In this document: positions 27,136-37,783 of the stretch, piece by piece
How positions within the stretch are numbered: position 1 is the stretch's first letter
How the letters are laid out: each line of letters opens with the position of its first letter
Origin: an uncultured Paracoccaceae bacterium
GTDB lineage: Bacteria > Pseudomonadota > Alphaproteobacteria > Rhodobacterales > Rhodobacteraceae
Direction of reading: 5' to 3'
Assembly: GCA_938049225.1 (NCBI GenBank)
Contig: CALICM010000031.1
Coordinates: 1 to 47,839 of the forward strand
Length of the DNA stretch: 47,839 nucleotides
Made by a program: the position numbers and the translations under genes
Notes under the pieces: model-generated
What the model saw: only the letters and a program-made list of their open reading frames with translations
What the model was told of the DNA's origin: nothing
The model's database searches: none

Positions 27136-30100
27136 CTATTCGGCCGCGCGCGGCTGGGTCTGTCCAAGCAGGACGGGCGTCGGCTTGTCGTCCCAAAGCA
27201 TGTCCTGGGCATCCGCCTTTCTTGCTGTGCGGTTCAAGGCCCGATCACGCGCTACTTGGCTGTCACGCCCACGCAGGGTGGTCAGCGCAAGGATCCAAGC
27301 CCCATACGCGCCCTTGGTCGCCCAAACCCGCACCGACAGCATCGCTGGGGTTACGACCAGGGTCAGTACGGTGGCGAGACCCAGGCCAAAGACCACCGCG
27401 GTGGCCAATTGCTTCCACCACAGGGACGTGGGCGCATCGATGGTATAACCGCCCCCGATGAAGTCCACCGACAGGCCGAACATCATCGGCGAAAGGCCCG
27501 CCATGGTGGTGATCGTGGTCAACAGAACCGGCCGGATCCGCGCCTCAGCCGTGCGTGTAATCGCCTCGAGCCGCGGCATGTATTTCGAATACTCCTGATA
27601 GGTGTCGATCAACACGATGTTGTTATTCACCACAATTCCCGCCAGCGCCACGATCCCCGTGCCAGTCATGATCACCGAGAAGGGCTGCCCCATCACCAGC
27701 ATGCCGATCAGACAGCCGGTCACCGACAGGACCACCGCCAGCAACACCAGGACTGAATTATAAATCGAGTTGAACTGCGCCAACAGGATTACGAACATCA
27801 GCCCCAAAGCGCCCGCGAAGGCCTGGCTGAGGAAGGCAAAGCTTTCTTCCTGATCCTCTTGCTCGCCCGTCCACTCCCAACCGATACCGGTGGGGAAGGG
27901 GTTTTCAGCGTCGATCCACTCGGTCAGCTTCGCGATCTCGGCCGTCGGGTTCTGCCCCTCGGTCACATCGGCTTTCACATCAAAATAGCGCTCGCTGTCG
28001 ATCCGGTCGATTTGGGCCAGTTTGGGCACTGGTTTACGGCTGATGAAATTGGCCAGCGGGACAAGACCCACGTTGGTGCGCACCCGCAGGCTGTCCAAGG
28101 TCGACAGGGTTCGATCCCCCTCGGGCAGGCGGACGCGGATGTCGATTTCGTCGTCCGAACTTTCGATCCGCATGGTGTCCAGCATCAGCCCGCGGGTGAT
28201 CAATTGCACCATCGCGCCCACGGTCGCCACGTCGGCGCCATAGCGCCCTGCGGCCTCGACGTCCACGTCGATCTGCCAGTCGATGCCGGGCAAGGGGCGG
28301 GTGTCTTCGATATTGGTCAGCGTGTCGGTTGCGTTGAACTTGTTACGCGCGATGGCGGTTGCCTCTAGTAACTCCTCCCAATTCGCGCCGGTCAGCCGCA
28401 AATAGACCGGTTTGCCTTGGGGCGGGCCTTGGGCCAGTTCCGACAGTTCCGCCTCGATCCCCGGGACCAGGGCCAGTTTTTCGTTCACCGCCGCCAGGAT
28501 CGCTTTGCCCTTGCCAGCCTCGCCTTGGTCATAGCGGTCGTCCCAGGGGTCCAATTCGATCTGAACTTGGCCGATGGTATCGATAGGACCGCCCGCGCCC
28601 GGTCCTTGGGTCAACCCGCCCGAGCCAGCAAAGGCAAAGACCGAGCGGACGCCGGGTTGCGCCAGGATGATATCCTCGACCTTGCGCACCAGATCGTCCT
28701 TTTCCTCAAGGCTGAGGTTGCCGCGCGCCCGGACATAGGCGATGGCGCGCTCGGGCTCGGTCTCGACAAAGAACTCCACACCGTTGTTGTTCTCGCCAAA
28801 GTAGCCGAAGATGCTGACGACAAAGAAGATCACAGCCGCTATCGACACAAATGGCATGATCGGATTGCCGCCGATAAAGTGGATGATATGCCCAAAGATG
28901 CTGCGGCGATAACCGGCTTTTGCAGCTTTTTCCTTGCGCTGGGGCAGCAGCGAGCCACCGAACAGTGACAGGGCCAGCCAGCTGAGGATGAACAGACCCA
29001 AGCCGAGGAGGATCTGCCCGCCGCCTGGCGCTAACATCATCAGAAACGCCCCATACATTCCGCCAATTGGCACGAGGGTCAGCGCGGCCCGCGCGATCCA
29101 CGGCAAGCTGCCGCGCAACGCGGTCGTGCCGCGGTTCAAAAGGCGCGAGATCCGGCCCGCGACGCCACCCACCACAGGCAGGTAGACCAGCGCGACAACC
29201 AGCGAGGCCGAAAGCACGAAGATCAGCGTCACCGGCAGATTGCCCATGAACTCGCCTGCCACCCCCGGCCAGAACAGCATCGGCAGGAAAGCACAAAGCG
29301 TCGTCGCGGTGGACGAGATGATGGGCCAAAACATCCGTTTGGCCGCATGTCGATAGGCCGTCATCGGGCCGATGCCGCGTTGTACTTCCTTGTCAGCATA
29401 TTCGACCACCACGATGGCCCCGTCGACCAGCATGCCGACGGCCAGGATCAGGCCAAACATCACGATGTTCGAGATCGAGATCCCAAAGACCGCGAGCATG
29501 GCGAAACACAGCAAAAACGAGGTCGGGATCGCGAACCCAACCAGCAGCGCCGAGCGGATGCCGAGCGAGGACAGGACCACGATCATCACCAGCGCAATCG
29601 CGGTCAGGACCGAGGCTTCGAGCTGGCTGACCATCGAGGCAACCTCGACCGAGGTGTCCATCGAGAAGCTGACCGTGATCGCGTCTTGCAACTCCTGCGG
29701 CCACTCTGACACGGATTTCTCGACCTGCGCGCGCACTTCCGCGGCTGTGTCGATAACGTTGAACCCCTTACGCTTTGACACCTGCAGGGCAAAGGTCGTC
29801 TCGCCATTATAGCGGGCGGTGCTTTCGGCATCTTCGAATGTCAGTCGGATGTCGGCCAGATCGCCCAACGTGATCAGACGGTCGCCATTCACCTTGACCG
29901 GCAGGTCCATGACATCCTGCGGACTGTCAAAGGCTGACGGGATTTTGACCGAAAAGGCCCCCGTGGCCCCCTCAACCTCGCCTGCGGCGATCAGCTGGTT
30001 GTTGTTTTTGACCACGGTGACCAATTCGCCCGCAGTCACGTTGTAGGCCTCCAGCTTCAGCGGATCGATCAGCACCTCGACCATCTCGTCGCGGCCCCCG

Positions 30101-30627
30101 GCCAGGGCGGCTTGCAGGACGGGCGCCAGACTTTCGACATCGTCCTTTAGGTCCTTGATCACGCGGGTCAAAGTGCGCTCGGGCACAGCGCCCGACAGCG
30201 ACACAACCAGGATCGGGATCTCGGAAAAATTCAGCTCGTTGATCGAATACTGCTCGGCCCCATCCGGGAAATCCGCTTCGGCGTTGCTCATCGCGTCTCG
30301 GGTTTCGGCCAGTGTGGCCTGTTTGTCCCAGCCAAACTCGAACTCTAAGAACAGCCCGGCATAACCCTCTTGCGCGACGGCGCCCATGCTGTCCAACCCG
30401 TCCAGGTCGCGCAGCTCCTGCTCCATCGGCTTGACCAGCAGCTTCTCGGCATCCTCGGCCGAGATGCCGGGGAAGGGGACCGAGATGAAGAGCGCGGGCA
30501 CCTCGATGTCCGGTTCGCCCTCTTTCGGCAGACCGATATACGAGACCGCCCCCGCCAGGATCGACAGCGCCACAAAGGCCAGGATCATGCGCGCCCGGCC
30601 CGCCGCCCAGTCAACGATGCCGGTCAT
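27136..30627 (-). CDS. RND-family efflux pump inner-membrane permease
   Basis: A 1163-residue proton-driven pump with the RND layout: one N-terminal helix, a large periplasmic domain, helices 2-6, a second similar half, and helices 8-12. Helix 4 reads VGMLVDGAIVVVEYA: one aspartate followed by glycine, whereas drug-type pumps such as AcrB have Asp-Asp here, so the proton relay differs from the textbook pair. It is longer than AcrB (about 1050 residues); an extra segment with several hydrophobic stretches lies between the two halves (about residues 480-570). It is translated from an ATG overlapping the adaptor stop (ATGA). No outer-membrane channel gene is nearby. Substrate unknown. Confidence 0.93.
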   Translation of the reverse strand: MTGIVDWAAGRARMILAFVALSILAGAVSYIGLPKEGEPDIEVPALFISVPFPGISAEDAEKLLVKPMEQELRDLDGLDSMGAVAQEGYAGLFLEFEFGWDKQATLAETRDAMSNAEADFPDGAEQYSINELNFSEIPILVVSLSGAVPERTLTRVIKDLKDDVESLAPVLQAALAGGRDEMVEVLIDPLKLEAYNVTAGELVTVVKNNNQLIAAGEVEGATGAFSVKIPSAFDSPQDVMDLPVKVNGDRLITLGDLADIRLTFEDAESTARYNGETTFALQVSKRKGFNVIDTAAEVRAQVEKSVSEWPQELQDAITVSFSMDTSVEVASMVSQLEASVLTAIALVMIVVLSSLGIRSALLVGFAIPTSFLLCFAMLAVFGISISNIVMFGLILAVGMLVDGAIVVVEYADKEVQRGIGPMTAYRHAAKRMFWPIISSTATTLCAFLPMLFWPGVAGEFMGNLPVTLIFVLSASLVVALVYLPVVGGVAGRISRLLNRGTTALRGSLPWIARAALTLVPIGGMYGAFLMMLAPGGGQILLGLGLFILSWLALSLFGGSLLPQRKEKAAKAGYRRSIFGHIIHFIGGNPIMPFVSIAAVIFFVVSIFGYFGENNNGVEFFVETEPERAIAYVRARGNLSLEEKDDLVRKVEDIILAQPGVRSVFAFAGSGGLTQGPGAGGPIDTIGQVQIELDPWDDRYDQGEAGKGKAILAAVNEKLALVPGIEAELSELAQGPPQGKPVYLRLTGANWEELLEATAIARNKFNATDTLTNIEDTRPLPGIDWQIDVDVEAAGRYGADVATVGAMVQLITRGLMLDTMRIESSDDEIDIRVRLPEGDRTLSTLDSLRVRTNVGLVPLANFISRKPVPKLAQIDRIDSERYFDVKADVTEGQNPTAEIAKLTEWIDAENPFPTGIGWEWTGEQEDQEESFAFLSQAFAGALGLMFVILLAQFNSIYNSVLVLLAVVLSVTGCLIGMLVMGQPFSVIMTGTGIVALAGIVVNNNIVLIDTYQEYSKYMPRLEAITRTAEARIRPVLLTTITTMAGLSPMMFGLSVDFIGGGYTIDAPTSLWWKQLATAVVFGLGLATVLTLVVTPAMLSVRVWATKGAYGAWILALTTLRGRDSQVARDRALNRTARKADAQDMLWDDKPTPVLLGQTQPRAAE

Positions 30628-31718
30628 GCTGGATCCTCTTGATAACTAATGGCGATGGCGCGGCCATCACGGACGAAGTCTTGGCCGACGACGATCAACT
30701 CAATTTCATCTGGCAGACCACTAACCCAGACCCCCTCGGCGTCGTCACGGATCAGCGTGACCGGCATGAACCGTGTGATGCCATCGACATTGGCGCGGAT
30801 GCCCAATTTGCCCGCGTCATTGAGGGTCAGGGACGATTGGGGGATCATATGGCCTGTTTCGCCCTCAAGCCCGATCATGATCTCGGCCGTGACCCCGTCG
30901 CGGATCGCCATATCGGGGTTGGGCACCTCAATCTCGACCCGGAAAGTGCGCGTCACTTCGTCCGCGGAGCGGGACAAAAAGCTGACTTGCCCAGACAGCA
31001 CCTGACCGGTGATCAGTCGGGCCCCCGCAGGGCTGCCAAGGGTAAGGCTTTCAACGTCCTGCTCGGGCACGAAACCCACCAGTTTGATCGGGTTCAGCGA
31101 GATCAGCGTGGCGCAGGGGCTGCCTGGCTGCAGTAGACTACCCAATTCAGCGGTATCGGTCTCGAGAATGCCATCAAAGGGGGCGTTGATGGTAAGGCGC
31201 GAGATTTCTGTCTCGGCCTGCTCGACCATCGCTTGGGCACTCTCGAACGAGGCTTGACGCGACATGGCATCGGTTTCAGACGAAAACCCGCGCTCAACCA
31301 GCTTTTGGGCTGTATTGTAATTGGTCTGGGCTTCGCGCAAGCGGGCACGCATTTCCGTCAGTGTCGCATTGCGGGTTCCCGAATCCAGGCTGCAAAGCGT
31401 ATCGCCTGCGGTGATGGGTTGGCCTTTGCGGATCGGCTCCGAGATGACCAGGCCATTGGTCTCGGACCGTACTTCGACCAGACGCGCGGCCTCGGTCTGA
31501 CCGCTGAGGACGATACCGCTTTGCACCGGCCGCGCGGTCGAGCGCATGACAACGACTGACACGGGGGCGTCCAGATCCGCGACCGGCTGGACCGTCTCCA
31601 ACTGTGCGGTTTCGGGCGTGGTGCCCCCGGCAAAAGCGCGCAGCGTGTCACGCTCCATGATCAACGCATAGAGCGCTGCGGCGACCAGGATGGCGGTGAT
31701 GATAGATGTCAGGCGCAT
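30624..31718 (-). CDS. RND efflux periplasmic adaptor (membrane fusion protein)
   Basis: A 364-residue MFP/HlyD-type adaptor. The N-terminus is an uncleaved anchor or signal (SIITAILVAAALYALIM). A lipoyl-like half motif is visible around VRSETNGLVISEPIRKGQPI, a helical hairpin spans about residues 100-180, and the second lipoyl half is INAPFDGILETDTAELGSLL. It would link the inner-membrane pump to an outer-membrane channel. The ATG at 31718 was chosen: it has a G-run upstream and is followed directly by the hydrophobic stretch; an ATG at 31745 is an alternative. It is the first gene of the efflux operon. Confidence 0.9.
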   Translation of the reverse strand: MRLTSIITAILVAAALYALIMERDTLRAFAGGTTPETAQLETVQPVADLDAPVSVVVMRSTARPVQSGIVLSGQTEAARLVEVRSETNGLVISEPIRKGQPITAGDTLCSLDSGTRNATLTEMRARLREAQTNYNTAQKLVERGFSSETDAMSRQASFESAQAMVEQAETEISRLTINAPFDGILETDTAELGSLLQPGSPCATLISLNPIKLVGFVPEQDVESLTLGSPAGARLITGQVLSGQVSFLSRSADEVTRTFRVEIEVPNPDMAIRDGVTAEIMIGLEGETGHMIPQSSLTLNDAGKLGIRANVDGITRFMPVTLIRDDAEGVWVSGLPDEIELIVVGQDFVRDGRAIAISYQEDPA

Positions 31719-31927
31719 GAGGCCCCCCAAAAAAATTCGCGACAACGGACACTTACCCTACGATGGCCTGGTGCGTTTGGATCAGAAATCTTCGAATTCG
31801 TTCAGATCGCAATGCGCGGTTGGCCTGCGGTATCTCCGTTCCCTGACCCCTTTGTAAGCGGTTATTACTTACGCTGCAATCGGCAACAGTGAGATTTCCC
31901 GCAAACCCATATAAAATGCCTTTGCAC

Positions 31928-31956
31928 TTGGCAAAAAATAGGCAGCGTGATTATGT
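31928..31956 (+). promoter_or_regulatory. Possible promoter for the YfgM-like/bamB genes
   Basis: In the 265-bp gap between the divergent adaptor and YfgM-like genes, TTGGCA (31928-31933) and TTATGT (31951-31956) are separated by 17 bases. The -10 match is weak. The rest of the gap is fairly AT-rich and contains no gene that I can support. Confidence 0.3.
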
Positions 31957-31983
31957 CGCCCCCCAATCGGCTGGGAGGCGTGT

Positions 31984-32682
31984 GTGTCGGAATCTGATTC
32001 CTTTCTCAATGAGGTCACCGAGGAGGTGCGCCGCGACAAGCTTGTCGGGCTGCTCAGACGCAACGCGCTTTATATTGGTGCGGTGGTTGTGATCATCGTT
32101 GGGACGGCAGCGTTTCTTGAATACCGCAAATCCAGTGCCGAGGCCGCAGCTCAGGCACGTGGCGACGCGCTGTGGGCCGCCATCGAGACCGACGACCCGG
32201 CGGAACGGCTCGCGGCTTTGGCGGGTGTCGAGGTGCCGGGCGACACCGGATCTGCGTTTGTAAGCTTGCAAAGTGCCGGTGCCGCTTTGGTTGCGGACCA
32301 GGCGGACCAGGCTATCGGGTTTCTCCAACAGGCAGCCGCGTCCCCCACGGCGTCCTCTGCCTTGCGCGATGTGGCCCGGCTGAAACTGGTTAGCATCTCG
32401 GCAGGGCATCTGCCGGATCAGGAGCGTTTGGATATTCTGGGCCAATTGGCGGTCGAAGGCCACGCAATGCGCGGCTTGGCCTTGGAACAACGGGCCTTGA
32501 TCCAACTTCAGGCGGGCGATGTTGCGGCGGCTGGCGCGGATCTTGAAGCGCTTTTGGCGGATGAGCGGACGTCGAGCGATGTCAAACAGCGCGCGTCGCA
32601 GTTGTTGCAGGTTCTCGGAATCACGCCCGCGGAAGACGCTGTGGAAAACGCAGACGCACCGAACACGGCCCAAGATGGCTAA
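31984..32682 (+). CDS. YfgM-like tetratricopeptide protein
   Basis: A 232-residue protein with a cytoplasmic N-terminus (SFLNEVTEEVRRDKLVGLLR), one transmembrane helix (about 30-48) and a periplasmic helical domain with weak TPR repeats. In Escherichia coli YfgM is an ancillary SecYEG partner that interacts with periplasmic chaperones, and its gene precedes bamB and der exactly as here. It starts at a GTG preceded by GGGAGG. Its stop lies inside the start of the bamB reading frame. The N-terminal pattern EVRRDKL is typical of the alphaproteobacterial branch. Confidence 0.85.
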   Translation: MSESDSFLNEVTEEVRRDKLVGLLRRNALYIGAVVVIIVGTAAFLEYRKSSAEAAAQARGDALWAAIETDDPAERLAALAGVEVPGDTGSAFVSLQSAGAALVADQADQAIGFLQQAAASPTASSALRDVARLKLVSISAGHLPDQERLDILGQLAVEGHAMRGLALEQRALIQLQAGDVAAAGADLEALLADERTSSDVKQRASQLLQVLGITPAEDAVENADAPNTAQDG

Positions 32683-33988
32683 CGCTTGTGTTATGCGCCG
32701 CCTGGGCCTGGCGGTCGCTTTGTTGATCACCGTGGCCGCATGCGCAGATCGTGAGGATCGCTTACCCGGTGAGCGCGAGGCCATTCGCCCCGCTGAAACA
32801 GGGGAGGCGGTCGAGGTTGCGGCGGTCCCGCCTCTGGCCATTCCGCAACCACAGCAAAACGCGAATTGGGGCCATCTGAACGGCAATCCGACCCATCTGG
32901 CGCCCTCTGTGGTGTTGAATACCCAACTGGCGCGCCAATGGAGCGTATCTTTGGGGCAGGGATCAAGCCGGCGCGCACGCTTGGTGTCCTCCCCGGTGGT
33001 GTCGGACGGACGGGTCTTTGCCCTGGATGCGGCGGCGCAGCTGACGGCGGTGTCGACCGCAGGGGACGTGCTGTGGCGCACCAACCTGACCCCCGAAGGA
33101 GAGCGCGGCACCGAAGGGTTCGGCGGTGGCATTGCCGCCGAACGGGGTCTGTTGGTTGTCACCACCGGATTTGGCGAGGTTCTGCGTTTGGACCCCGCGA
33201 CCGGCGGGATCCTGTGGCGGGCCGAGGCCGAGGGGGCGTTTCGCGCCGCTCCGACTTTGGCCGAGGATAAGGTGATCGCGGTGGCTCGCGGCGATTTGGC
33301 TTACGGCGTTGATTTGGAAAGCGGAACTATTGATTGGCGCATCCAAGGGGTGGGTCAAGGCGCGGGTCTGGTCGGCGGCGCCAGCCCGGCCGTGCGGGGC
33401 CCGCTGGCTGTGCTGCCGTTTCAATCGGGCGAGGTGCGCGCAACGTTGGTGCGCAACGGCTTGACGGTCTGGACAGCGGCAGTGACCGGCGGGCGGCGCG
33501 ATCTGGCACGCTCGCGGATTAGCGATATCTCGGGCGATCCGGTGATCGATAATGACGTTGTCTATGTTTCGAACCAGGCTGGGCGTTTGGTGGCGCTGGA
33601 CCGGCGCAATGGCGCGCGGCTGTGGACCGAGCAGGATGGCGCCTATGGGCCTGCGTTGGTCGTGGGGGACTCGCTGTTCGTGGTGTCCGATGCATCCGAA
33701 CTGCTGCGCGTTTCAGCCCGCGACGGTACCGTTCTGTGGCGAAAGGCCCTGCCGACCTTCCAAAACCCGCAAAGGGAGAGGGGGCCGATTACCCATTTCG
33801 GACCCTTGCTGGCCGGGGGGCGCCTAATTGTCGCCTCAAGCGACCGGCTGCTGCGCAGTTTTGACCCCACGACCGGAACCCCACTGGGGGATATTTCCCT
33901 GCCGGGCGCGGCCACAGCACAGCCCGCGATCGCGGGCGGTGTGCTTTATGTGGTGACCGACAATGGGACATTGCACGCCCTGCGTTAA
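32675..33988 (+). CDS. bamB: Outer-membrane assembly lipoprotein BamB-like
   Basis: About 437 residues. The N-terminus is a lipoprotein signal with lipobox VAAC (LGLAVALLITVAACADRE), so the mature protein is lipid-anchored in the periplasm. The rest is a beta-propeller of PQQ-like blades with repeated G-x-x-x-W-R/T motifs: GDVLWRTNL, GGILWRAEAE, GTIDWRIQG, GARLWTEQDG, GTVLWRKAL. BamB helps the BAM complex insert outer-membrane proteins. The ATG at 32675 overlaps the YfgM-like stop; a second ATG at 32693 would also give a good lipoprotein signal. Confidence 0.88.
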   Translation: MANACVMRRLGLAVALLITVAACADREDRLPGEREAIRPAETGEAVEVAAVPPLAIPQPQQNANWGHLNGNPTHLAPSVVLNTQLARQWSVSLGQGSSRRARLVSSPVVSDGRVFALDAAAQLTAVSTAGDVLWRTNLTPEGERGTEGFGGGIAAERGLLVVTTGFGEVLRLDPATGGILWRAEAEGAFRAAPTLAEDKVIAVARGDLAYGVDLESGTIDWRIQGVGQGAGLVGGASPAVRGPLAVLPFQSGEVRATLVRNGLTVWTAAVTGGRRDLARSRISDISGDPVIDNDVVYVSNQAGRLVALDRRNGARLWTEQDGAYGPALVVGDSLFVVSDASELLRVSARDGTVLWRKALPTFQNPQRERGPITHFGPLLAGGRLIVASSDRLLRSFDPTTGTPLGDISLPGAATAQPAIAGGVLYVVTDNGTLHALR

Positions 33989-34060
33989 GGCGGCCGTCGC
34001 GGCGCCTGGAACCGCTGATTTGGCTTTCCGCCGCCCGGCACCTGTGCGACAGAGGCCGCC

Positions 34061-35488
34061 ATGGGATTGAATGTTGCCATCGTCGGGCGCCCTAATGTGG
34101 GCAAGTCCACCCTTTTCAATCGGCTGGTCGGCAAGCGCTTGGCGTTGGTCGACGATCAACCGGGGGTGACGCGTGACCTGCGCGAAGGCGCAGCGCGGCT
34201 GGCGGATCTGCGCTTCACGGTGATCGATACCGCCGGGCTGGAGGAGGCAACAGACGATAGTCTGCAAGGGAGGATGCGCAAACTGACCGAGCGTGCGGTT
34301 GGTATGGCCGATGTCAGCCTGTTCATGGTGGACGCGCGGGCGGGGGTCACTGCGACCGACCAGGTCTTTGCCGAGATCCTGCGGCGTGCGGGTGGCGCGG
34401 TGATCTTGGTCGCGAACAAAGCCGAGGGCCAAGCGGGCAGCGACGGCGCGCTTGAGGCGTACGGCTTGGGCCTGGGCGATCCGGTCCAGATCTCGGCCGA
34501 GCATGGCGAGGGGATGCAGGACCTTTATACCCGGCTGCGGCCCTTGGTCGATGCGAAAGAGGCCGAGGCTGAGCCCCAGACGGATGTTGACTTGGAGGAT
34601 GGCGCGGTGGACCCCGCGCGCCCGATCCAGATTGCCGTGATCGGGCGACCGAACGCGGGCAAATCCACGCTGATCAACAAAATCCTTGGGGAGGATCGCC
34701 TGCTGACCGGCCCCGAAGCGGGGATCACGCGCGATGCGATCTCGGTCAACACGATTTGGGGTGGCCGGGCCTTTCGGATTTTTGACACCGCTGGTATGCG
34801 CAAAAAGGCGCGCGTGCATGAGAAGCTGGAGAAGCTCAGTGTCTCGGACGGGTTGCGCGCCACCAAATTCGCCGAGGTGGTGGTGTTGATGATCGACGTG
34901 CAATCGCCGTTCGATCAACAAGACCTGCGGATCGCCGATCTGGCCGAACGTGAGGGGCGCGCGGTGGTGTTCGCGGTCAACAAATGGGATCTGGAGCCGA
35001 ACAAGTCGGACAAGGCACGCGAATTGCGCGAGGCTTTGGCGCGTCTTCTGCCGCAACTGTCCGGCGCGCCGCTGGTGTTGGTCTCGGGGCTGACCGGGGC
35101 GGGTTTGGACAAACTGAACGACGCGATCCTGGATATCTATGAGAAATGGAACGCGCGGATCCCGACCGCGAAGTTGAACCAATGGCTGACGGGCGAGATT
35201 GCGGCCCACCCACCGCCCGCCCCGGGTGGGCGGCGGTTGAAGTTGCGGTACATGACGCAAGCCAAGACCCGGCCACCGGGGTTTGTGGTGTTCTGCTCGA
35301 TCCCCGAGGCCTTGCCGACAGCCTATAAACGCTTCCTGGTCAATGGGTTGCGGCGTGATTTTGATCTGCCGGGCACGCCCATCCGACTGTTCGTGCGCGG
35401 CGGTGACAACCCCTATGAGGGGAAGAAAAAGCGCCAAGCCAACACTCTCGACAAGCATCGACCGGGCGCAAGACGCGACCGCGGCTAA
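34061..35488 (+). CDS. der: Ribosome biogenesis GTPase Der
   Basis: A 475-residue protein with two tandem GTPase domains and a C-terminal KH-like domain. G1 motifs are [12 protein letters not shown] (first domain) and [12 protein letters not shown] (second); G3 DTAG occurs in both (DTAGLEE, DTAGMRK), and G4 is NKAE in the first and NKWD in the second. Der acts in maturation of the 50S ribosomal subunit. The order YfgM-bamB-der is the same as in gammaproteobacteria. Its stop overlaps the stop of the convergent gnd by three bases, so there is no room for a separate terminator between them. Confidence 0.97.
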   Translation: MGLNVAIVGRPNVGKSTLFNRLVGKRLALVDDQPGVTRDLREGAARLADLRFTVIDTAGLEEATDDSLQGRMRKLTERAVGMADVSLFMVDARAGVTATDQVFAEILRRAGGAVILVANKAEGQAGSDGALEAYGLGLGDPVQISAEHGEGMQDLYTRLRPLVDAKEAEAEPQTDVDLEDGAVDPARPIQIAVIGRPNAGKSTLINKILGEDRLLTGPEAGITRDAISVNTIWGGRAFRIFDTAGMRKKARVHEKLEKLSVSDGLRATKFAEVVVLMIDVQSPFDQQDLRIADLAEREGRAVVFAVNKWDLEPNKSDKARELREALARLLPQLSGAPLVLVSGLTGAGLDKLNDAILDIYEKWNARIPTAKLNQWLTGEIAAHPPPAPGGRRLKLRYMTQAKTRPPGFVVFCSIPEALPTAYKRFLVNGLRRDFDLPGTPIRLFVRGGDNPYEGKKKRQANTLDKHRPGARRDRG

Positions 35489-36897
35489 GGTGCCGCCCAA
35501 GGGCCATGATGGTCGCCCTCGATATCCGTACGTTTGAACCCATGTGCGCCAAAGAAGTCCCTTTGCCCTTGTAACATATTCGCGGTGCCGCGCGGCGTGC
35601 GTAAAGTATCGACATAGGCCAACGCGGCCGACAACGCGGGCATGGCGATCCCGTATTGCGCGCCCAGGGCGACGATGCGCCGGAAACTGGCCTCGGCACT
35701 GCGCATCCGCCCCGCGAAATCCTCGGCGAAAAGCATGTTGCGTGTCACATCCTGGGTCAGTGCCGAGGCCATGTCGTCCAGCATATCCGAGCGGATGATG
35801 CAGCCCGCGCGCCAGACCCGGGCCACATCAGGCATCGGCAGGTCCCAGTTATATATGTCCGATGCCGCGCGCAGCAGCCCGAAACCTTGCGCATAACAAG
35901 CGATTTTGCCCGCCAGCAGCGCCTGTTCCAAGGCATCGATCAACCCACCCGCGTCGGCATCAGGAATGGCACGCGCTGCCGCGCCAAAAGTCTCGGCACC
36001 TTGCTGCCGCTGGTCCCGAAGGGCCGAGAGGTTGCGCGCACCGACGGCGGCTTCAATCGCTGAAGTCGGCGCGCCCAGCATCAATGCTTCGATCGCGGTC
36101 CAGCGCCCGGTGCCTTTCTGGCCTGCACTGTCCAGGATGACATCCAACATCGGGGTGCCGGTCTTGGGGTCGGTCGCAGCCGCGACTTTGCCCGAAATCT
36201 CGATCAAATATGACCGCAAGGGCCCTTCGTTCCAGCTTTCATACACCTGGGCGATCTCGGCCGCGGACATGCCCAAGCCATCGCGCATCACGCCATAGGT
36301 CTCGGCGATCATTTGCATGTCGGCGTATTCGATCCCGTTGTGCACGGCTTTGACGAAATGCCCCGCCCCATCGGTGCCCATCCAGGTGGCGCAGGGCGTG
36401 CCTTTGAAGTCGGCGGCAATCGCGGTCAGGACTGGGGCGACCCTGTCCCAAGCAGCGCGCGGCCCACCGCCCATGATCGATGGGCCGTGGCGCGCGCCCT
36501 CCTCGCCGCCAGAAACACCGATACCAAGGAAGGGCCGCCCGTCAGCCTGGGCCGCGATGGCCCGTCGCCGTGTGTCGTTGAAGTTGGCGTTGCCAGCGTC
36601 AATGATCAGATCCTCGGGGCCGAGCAGCAACAGCAGGGCGGCGATCTGATCGTCCACGACCTCGCCCGCTGGCACCATCAGGATGATCGACCGGGGCGCC
36701 GCGATTGCATCGACAAAATCCCGCAGGCTGGCGGTGGGGGTGATCTTGCTGGCCAGATCACCTGCGGTGCGATGGAACGCCTCGGTGGTCGCGGCAGTGC
36801 GATTATAAACCGCAATATCAAAGCCTTTCTCGGCGATGTTTAGGGTCAGCGCCGCCCCCATCGTGCCCAGCCCAATCAATCCGATTTGCGCCATCAT
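35485..36897 (-). CDS. gnd: 6-phosphogluconate dehydrogenase, decarboxylating
   Basis: A 470-residue enzyme of the oxidative pentose phosphate pathway that converts 6-phosphogluconate to ribulose-5-phosphate, CO2 and NADPH. The cofactor loop is [16 protein letters not shown], substrate motifs are [19 protein letters not shown], and the catalytic lysine and asparagine lie in [16 protein letters not shown]. Length is standard. Two adjacent ATGs (36897 and 36894) are possible; GGAG precedes both. It is divergent from gluconate 5-dehydrogenase and gluconokinase, whose product 6-phosphogluconate is its substrate. Confidence 0.96.
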   Translation of the reverse strand: MMAQIGLIGLGTMGAALTLNIAEKGFDIAVYNRTAATTEAFHRTAGDLASKITPTASLRDFVDAIAAPRSIILMVPAGEVVDDQIAALLLLLGPEDLIIDAGNANFNDTRRRAIAAQADGRPFLGIGVSGGEEGARHGPSIMGGGPRAAWDRVAPVLTAIAADFKGTPCATWMGTDGAGHFVKAVHNGIEYADMQMIAETYGVMRDGLGMSAAEIAQVYESWNEGPLRSYLIEISGKVAAATDPKTGTPMLDVILDSAGQKGTGRWTAIEALMLGAPTSAIEAAVGARNLSALRDQRQQGAETFGAAARAIPDADAGGLIDALEQALLAGKIACYAQGFGLLRAASDIYNWDLPMPDVARVWRAGCIIRSDMLDDMASALTQDVTRNMLFAEDFAGRMRSAEASFRRIVALGAQYGIAMPALSAALAYVDTLRTPRGTANMLQGQRDFFGAHGFKRTDIEGDHHGPWAAP

Positions 36898-37015
36898 TAT
36901 TGCTCCCTATCACTCGTTGTCCCCGCCACCCCGCGCAGGTTGACTTGCCCATTGCTATCGTGAACAACGGGCCTCGCAAAGGCCAATTAGAAGCCGCGTT
37001 TGGGAGGATCCCTTT

Positions 37016-37783
37016 TTGTCCAATAGTTTGTTCGATCTCTCGGGCGCGACCGCCCTCGTCACCGGCTCGAGCCAGGGGATCGGATTGGCGCTGGCCAAGG
37101 GGCTGGCCGAGGCTGGGGCGCGGGTTGTGTTGAACGGGCGCACGATGCCGCGGCTCGAGGCGGTTGCCGAGGCGCTGCGTCAGCATGGCCATCGGGTCGA
37201 CACGTTGGGGTTTGATGTGACCGACCACGAGGCGGCACGCGGTGCGGTGGATCGGTTCGAGGCCGGTGTGGGCCCGATCGACATTCTGATCAACAATGCG
37301 GGCGTGCAGCACCGCGCACCTTTGGAGCAGTTTCCGGCGGAGGCGTTCGAGCGGTTGTTGCAGACCAATGTCGCCTCGGTCTTTCATGTGGGCCAAGCGG
37401 TGGCGCGGCATATGATCGGCCGCGAGGCGGGCAAGATAATCAACATCGCCTCGGTCCAGAGCGCTTTGGCCCGGCCGGGGATCGCGCCGTACACCGCGAC
37501 CAAAGGGGCGGTCGCGAACCTGACCAAGGGGATGGCGACCGACTGGGCGCGGCACGGGCTGCAGGTGAACGCCATCGCGCCGGGATATTTCGAAACACCG
37601 CTGAACCAGGCCCTGGTGGATGATCCAAAGTTCACCGAATGGCTTGAAAACCGTACCCCTGCGGGGCGCTGGGGCAAGGTAGAGGAATTGGTCGGGGCAG
37701 CCGTCTTCTTGGCCGGCCCCGCATCCAGCTTTGTTAACGGCCACACATTATATGTCGACGGCGGCATCACAGCCAGCCTTTGA
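37016..37783 (+). CDS. Gluconate 5-dehydrogenase-type SDR
   Basis: A 255-residue classical SDR with cofactor loop TGSSQGIGLALAKG, INNAGVQHRAP, catalytic serine in NIASVQSAL and the YTATKGA pair. Sequence style and length match gluconate 5-dehydrogenase (IdnO/Gno), which interconverts gluconate and 5-ketogluconate; assignment rests partly on the neighbouring gluconokinase. It starts at a TTG with GGGAGGA seven bases upstream, an unusual start codon for an otherwise core-like gene. Its 3' end overlaps the start of the gluconokinase gene by about 30 bases, so the two are translationally coupled. Confidence 0.8.
   Translation: MSNSLFDLSGATALVTGSSQGIGLALAKGLAEAGARVVLNGRTMPRLEAVAEALRQHGHRVDTLGFDVTDHEAARGAVDRFEAGVGPIDILINNAGVQHRAPLEQFPAEAFERLLQTNVASVFHVGQAVARHMIGREAGKIINIASVQSALARPGIAPYTATKGAVANLTKGMATDWARHGLQVNAIAPGYFETPLNQALVDDPKFTEWLENRTPAGRWGKVEELVGAAVFLAGPASSFVNGHTLYVDGGITASL

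Noticed and set aside
33836-35500. A 554-codon minus-strand frame opposite der
   Set aside because: der is unambiguous with both GTPase domains; the antisense frame has no family features.
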